Source: Pseudomonadota bacterium
GTDB taxonomy: Bacteria; Pseudomonadota; Gammaproteobacteria; Xanthomonadales; Xanthomonadaceae
Direction of reading: 5' to 3'
Assembly: GCA_023423605.1 (NCBI GenBank)
Contig: JAFAFF010000359.1
Coordinates: forward strand, 1-6,386
Length of the DNA stretch: 6,386 bases
A program made the position numbers and the translations under genes. How positions within the stretch are numbered: the stretch's first letter is position 1; every line of letters begins with the position of its first letter. This document shows, piece by piece, positions 4,797 to 6,386 of this stretch. The notes under the pieces are model-generated. The model was not told the DNA's origin and ran no database searches. It saw nothing but the letters and a program-made list of their open reading frames with translations.

Positions 4797-6386
4797 ATGA
4801 GTCTGCATCCGCAACTGCACGCCATCACCGAGCGCATCGTCCGCCGCAGCGCCGCCTCACGCGCGGCCTACCTGGCCGGGCTGGACGCCGCCCTGCGCGA
4901 TGGCCCGTTCCGCAGCCGCCTGAGCTGCGGCAACCTCGCCCATGGCTTCGCCGCCTGTGGCGGCACGGACAAGAGCCGCCTGCGAGGGGGCGTGACGCCG
5001 AACCTGGGCATCATCACCTCGTACAACGACATGCTGTCGGCGCACCAGCCGTTCGAAAGCTATCCGGAGCAGATCCGCCGCATCGCCCGCGAACATGGCG
5101 CCACCGCGCAGGTCGCCGGCGGCGTACCGGCGATGTGCGACGGCGTCACCCAGGGGCGCGGCGGCATGGAACTGTCGCTGTTCTCGCGCGACGTCATCGC
5201 CCAGGCCACCGCCATCGGCCTGAGCCACGACATGTTCGATGCGGCGGTCTACCTGGGGGTGTGCGACAAGATCGTGCCCGGCCTGCTGATCGGCGCACTG
5301 GCGTTCGGCCACCTGCCTTCGGTGTTCGTGCCGGCCGGCCCGATGACGCCGGGCATCCCCAACAAGCAGAAGGCTGAAGTACGCGAACGCTATGCGGCCG
5401 GCCAGGCCACCCGCGAGGAACTGCTGGAAGCCGAAGCGGCGTCCTACCACGGTGCGGGCACCTGTACGTTCTACGGCACCGCCAATTCCAACCAGGTGCT
5501 GCTGGAAGCAATGGGCGTGCAGTTGCCGGGCGCCTCCTTCGTCAACCCGGAGCAGGCACTGCGTGGCGCGCTGACCCGTGAAGCCACGCTGCGCGCACTG
5601 GAAATGACCGCACTCGGCGACGATTTCCGCCCGATCGGACGGATCATCGATGAACGCGCCATCGTCAATGCGATCATCGCGCTGATGGCCACCGGCGGTT
5701 CCACCAACCACTCCATCCACTGGATCGCGGTGGCCCGCGCGGCCGGCATCGTAGTGACCTGGGACGACATGGACCAGCTCTCGCAGCTGATCCCGCTGCT
5801 GACCCGGGTGTATCCGAACGGCGAAGCCGATGTGAACCGCTTTGCGGCCGCCGGCGGCCCGGCATTCGTATTCGGCGAACTGATCCGCGCCGGGCTGATG
5901 CATGGCGACATCGTGACCGTCGCCCGTGGCGGCATGGCCGACTACACGCGCGAGCCGCGCCTGCAGGATGGCCAGCTGACCTACGTGGACGGCATCGTGC
6001 GCAGCGCCGATACGGATGTGGCACGCGGCGTGGATGATCCGTTCGAGAACCAGGGCGGCCTGCGCCTGCTGCGCGGCAACCTCGGGCGTTCGCTGATCAA
6101 GCTTTCGGCGGTGAAGCCGCAGTACCGCAGCATCGAGGCGCCGGCGGTGGTGGTGGATGCGCCGCAGGTGCTCAACAAGCTGCATGCGGCCAACCTGCTG
6201 CCGCAGGATTTCGTGGCGGTGGTACGATACCAGGGGCCACGCGCCAACGGCATGCCGGAACAGCACTCGCTGGCGCCGTTGCTGGGCCTGCTGCAGAACC
6301 AGGGCCGGCGCGTGGCGCTGGTCACCGATGGCCGCCTGTCCGGTGCCTCGGGCAAGATTCCCGCCGCCATCCATGTCACCCCTGAG
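4797..6386 (+). CDS. edd: 6-phosphogluconate dehydratase, 3' end outside window
   Basis: Iron-sulfur dehydratase converting 6-phosphogluconate to 2-keto-3-deoxy-6-phosphogluconate, the committed Entner-Doudoroff step. 530 codons are present without a stop; E. coli Edd has 603 residues and an equivalent AIHVTPE segment, so roughly 75 residues are cut off by the window edge, not by mutation. IlvD/Edd motifs: AMCDGVTQG with Cys114, CDKIVPG with Cys156 (first family signature), [13 protein letters not shown] with Cys223, ATGGSTNH (about 300-307) and [12 protein letters not shown] (507-518, second signature). The three conserved cysteines are the expected ligands of the oxygen-sensitive [4Fe-4S] cluster. 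[11 protein letters not shown] resembles the E. coli start; the Shine-Dalgarno is weak. It follows pgl by 49 bp; eda is expected next. Confidence 0.96.
   Translation, partial: MSLHPQLHAITERIVRRSAASRAAYLAGLDAALRDGPFRSRLSCGNLAHGFAACGGTDKSRLRGGVTPNLGIITSYNDMLSAHQPFESYPEQIRRIAREHGATAQVAGGVPAMCDGVTQGRGGMELSLFSRDVIAQATAIGLSHDMFDAAVYLGVCDKIVPGLLIGALAFGHLPSVFVPAGPMTPGIPNKQKAEVRERYAAGQATREELLEAEAASYHGAGTCTFYGTANSNQVLLEAMGVQLPGASFVNPEQALRGALTREATLRALEMTALGDDFRPIGRIIDERAIVNAIIALMATGGSTNHSIHWIAVARAAGIVVTWDDMDQLSQLIPLLTRVYPNGEADVNRFAAAGGPAFVFGELIRAGLMHGDIVTVARGGMADYTREPRLQDGQLTYVDGIVRSADTDVARGVDDPFENQGGLRLLRGNLGRSLIKLSAVKPQYRSIEAPAVVVDAPQVLNKLHAANLLPQDFVAVVRYQGPRANGMPEQHSLAPLLGLLQNQGRRVALVTDGRLSGASGKIPAAIHVTPE

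Noticed and set aside
4857..6374. 505-codon minus-strand open frame opposite edd
   Set aside because: Shadow of edd, whose + strand frame is open through the right edge and carries both IlvD/Edd signatures.
6360..6386. edd ending without a stop, as if truncated
   Set aside because: The frame is intact to the last base and matches the E. coli protein up to AIHVTPE; the window simply ends.
1..6386. CRISPR, tRNA/rRNA, insertion sequence, phage or defence genes
   Set aside because: No repeat-spacer pattern, no tRNA-like cloverleaf and no transposase or nuclease motif was seen; nearly all bases are taken by five metabolic genes.

Overview
The window is high-GC DNA (about two-thirds G+C by eye) from a gammaproteobacterium, most likely Stenotrophomonas or another xanthomonad. 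The gene order, the protein sequences (for example a Zwf beginning MHDTLFLFGATGDLA) and a short perfect palindrome at the left edge, reminiscent of the intergenic palindromes common in Stenotrophomonas, support this. The genus is an inference; no rRNA or other phylogenetic marker is present.

Layout. (1) 1-150: non-coding DNA with a 9-bp perfect hairpin, a 15-bp tandem duplication and a 91-base stretch with no G on the + strand. (2) 151-1239, minus strand: a MalK/UgpC-type sugar ABC transporter ATPase. (3) 1240-1584: a 345-bp divergent control region holding a +strand-oriented intrinsic-terminator-like hairpin and three LacI/GalR-type operator-like 14-mers (TG-N4-CG-N4-CA), one of which overlaps a TTGACA element just in front of zwf. 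(4) 1585-6386, plus strand: zwf (glucose-6-phosphate dehydrogenase), glk (glucokinase), pgl (6-phosphogluconolactonase) and edd (6-phosphogluconate dehydratase; cut by the window edge after 530 codons). zwf/glk and glk/pgl overlap by 4 bp and 1 bp; edd follows pgl after 49 bp.

How the genes work together. Glk phosphorylates free glucose, Zwf oxidises glucose-6-phosphate to the lactone, Pgl hydrolyses the lactone to 6-phosphogluconate and Edd dehydrates that to KDPG. This is the upper Entner-Doudoroff pathway complete; only the KDPG aldolase (eda) is not seen and would be expected just past the right edge. The divergent ATPase, with no permease or binding protein in the window, probably energises one or more sugar importers elsewhere, so import and catabolism share one control region.

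The genes themselves are ordinary and conserved; I see no new defence, mobile or biosynthetic system. The parts worth a second look are the control region (three LacI-like boxes, a possibly leaderless zwf, a terminator pointing at the zwf promoter), the Zwf cofactor-site residues, and the G-free segment downstream of the ATPase.
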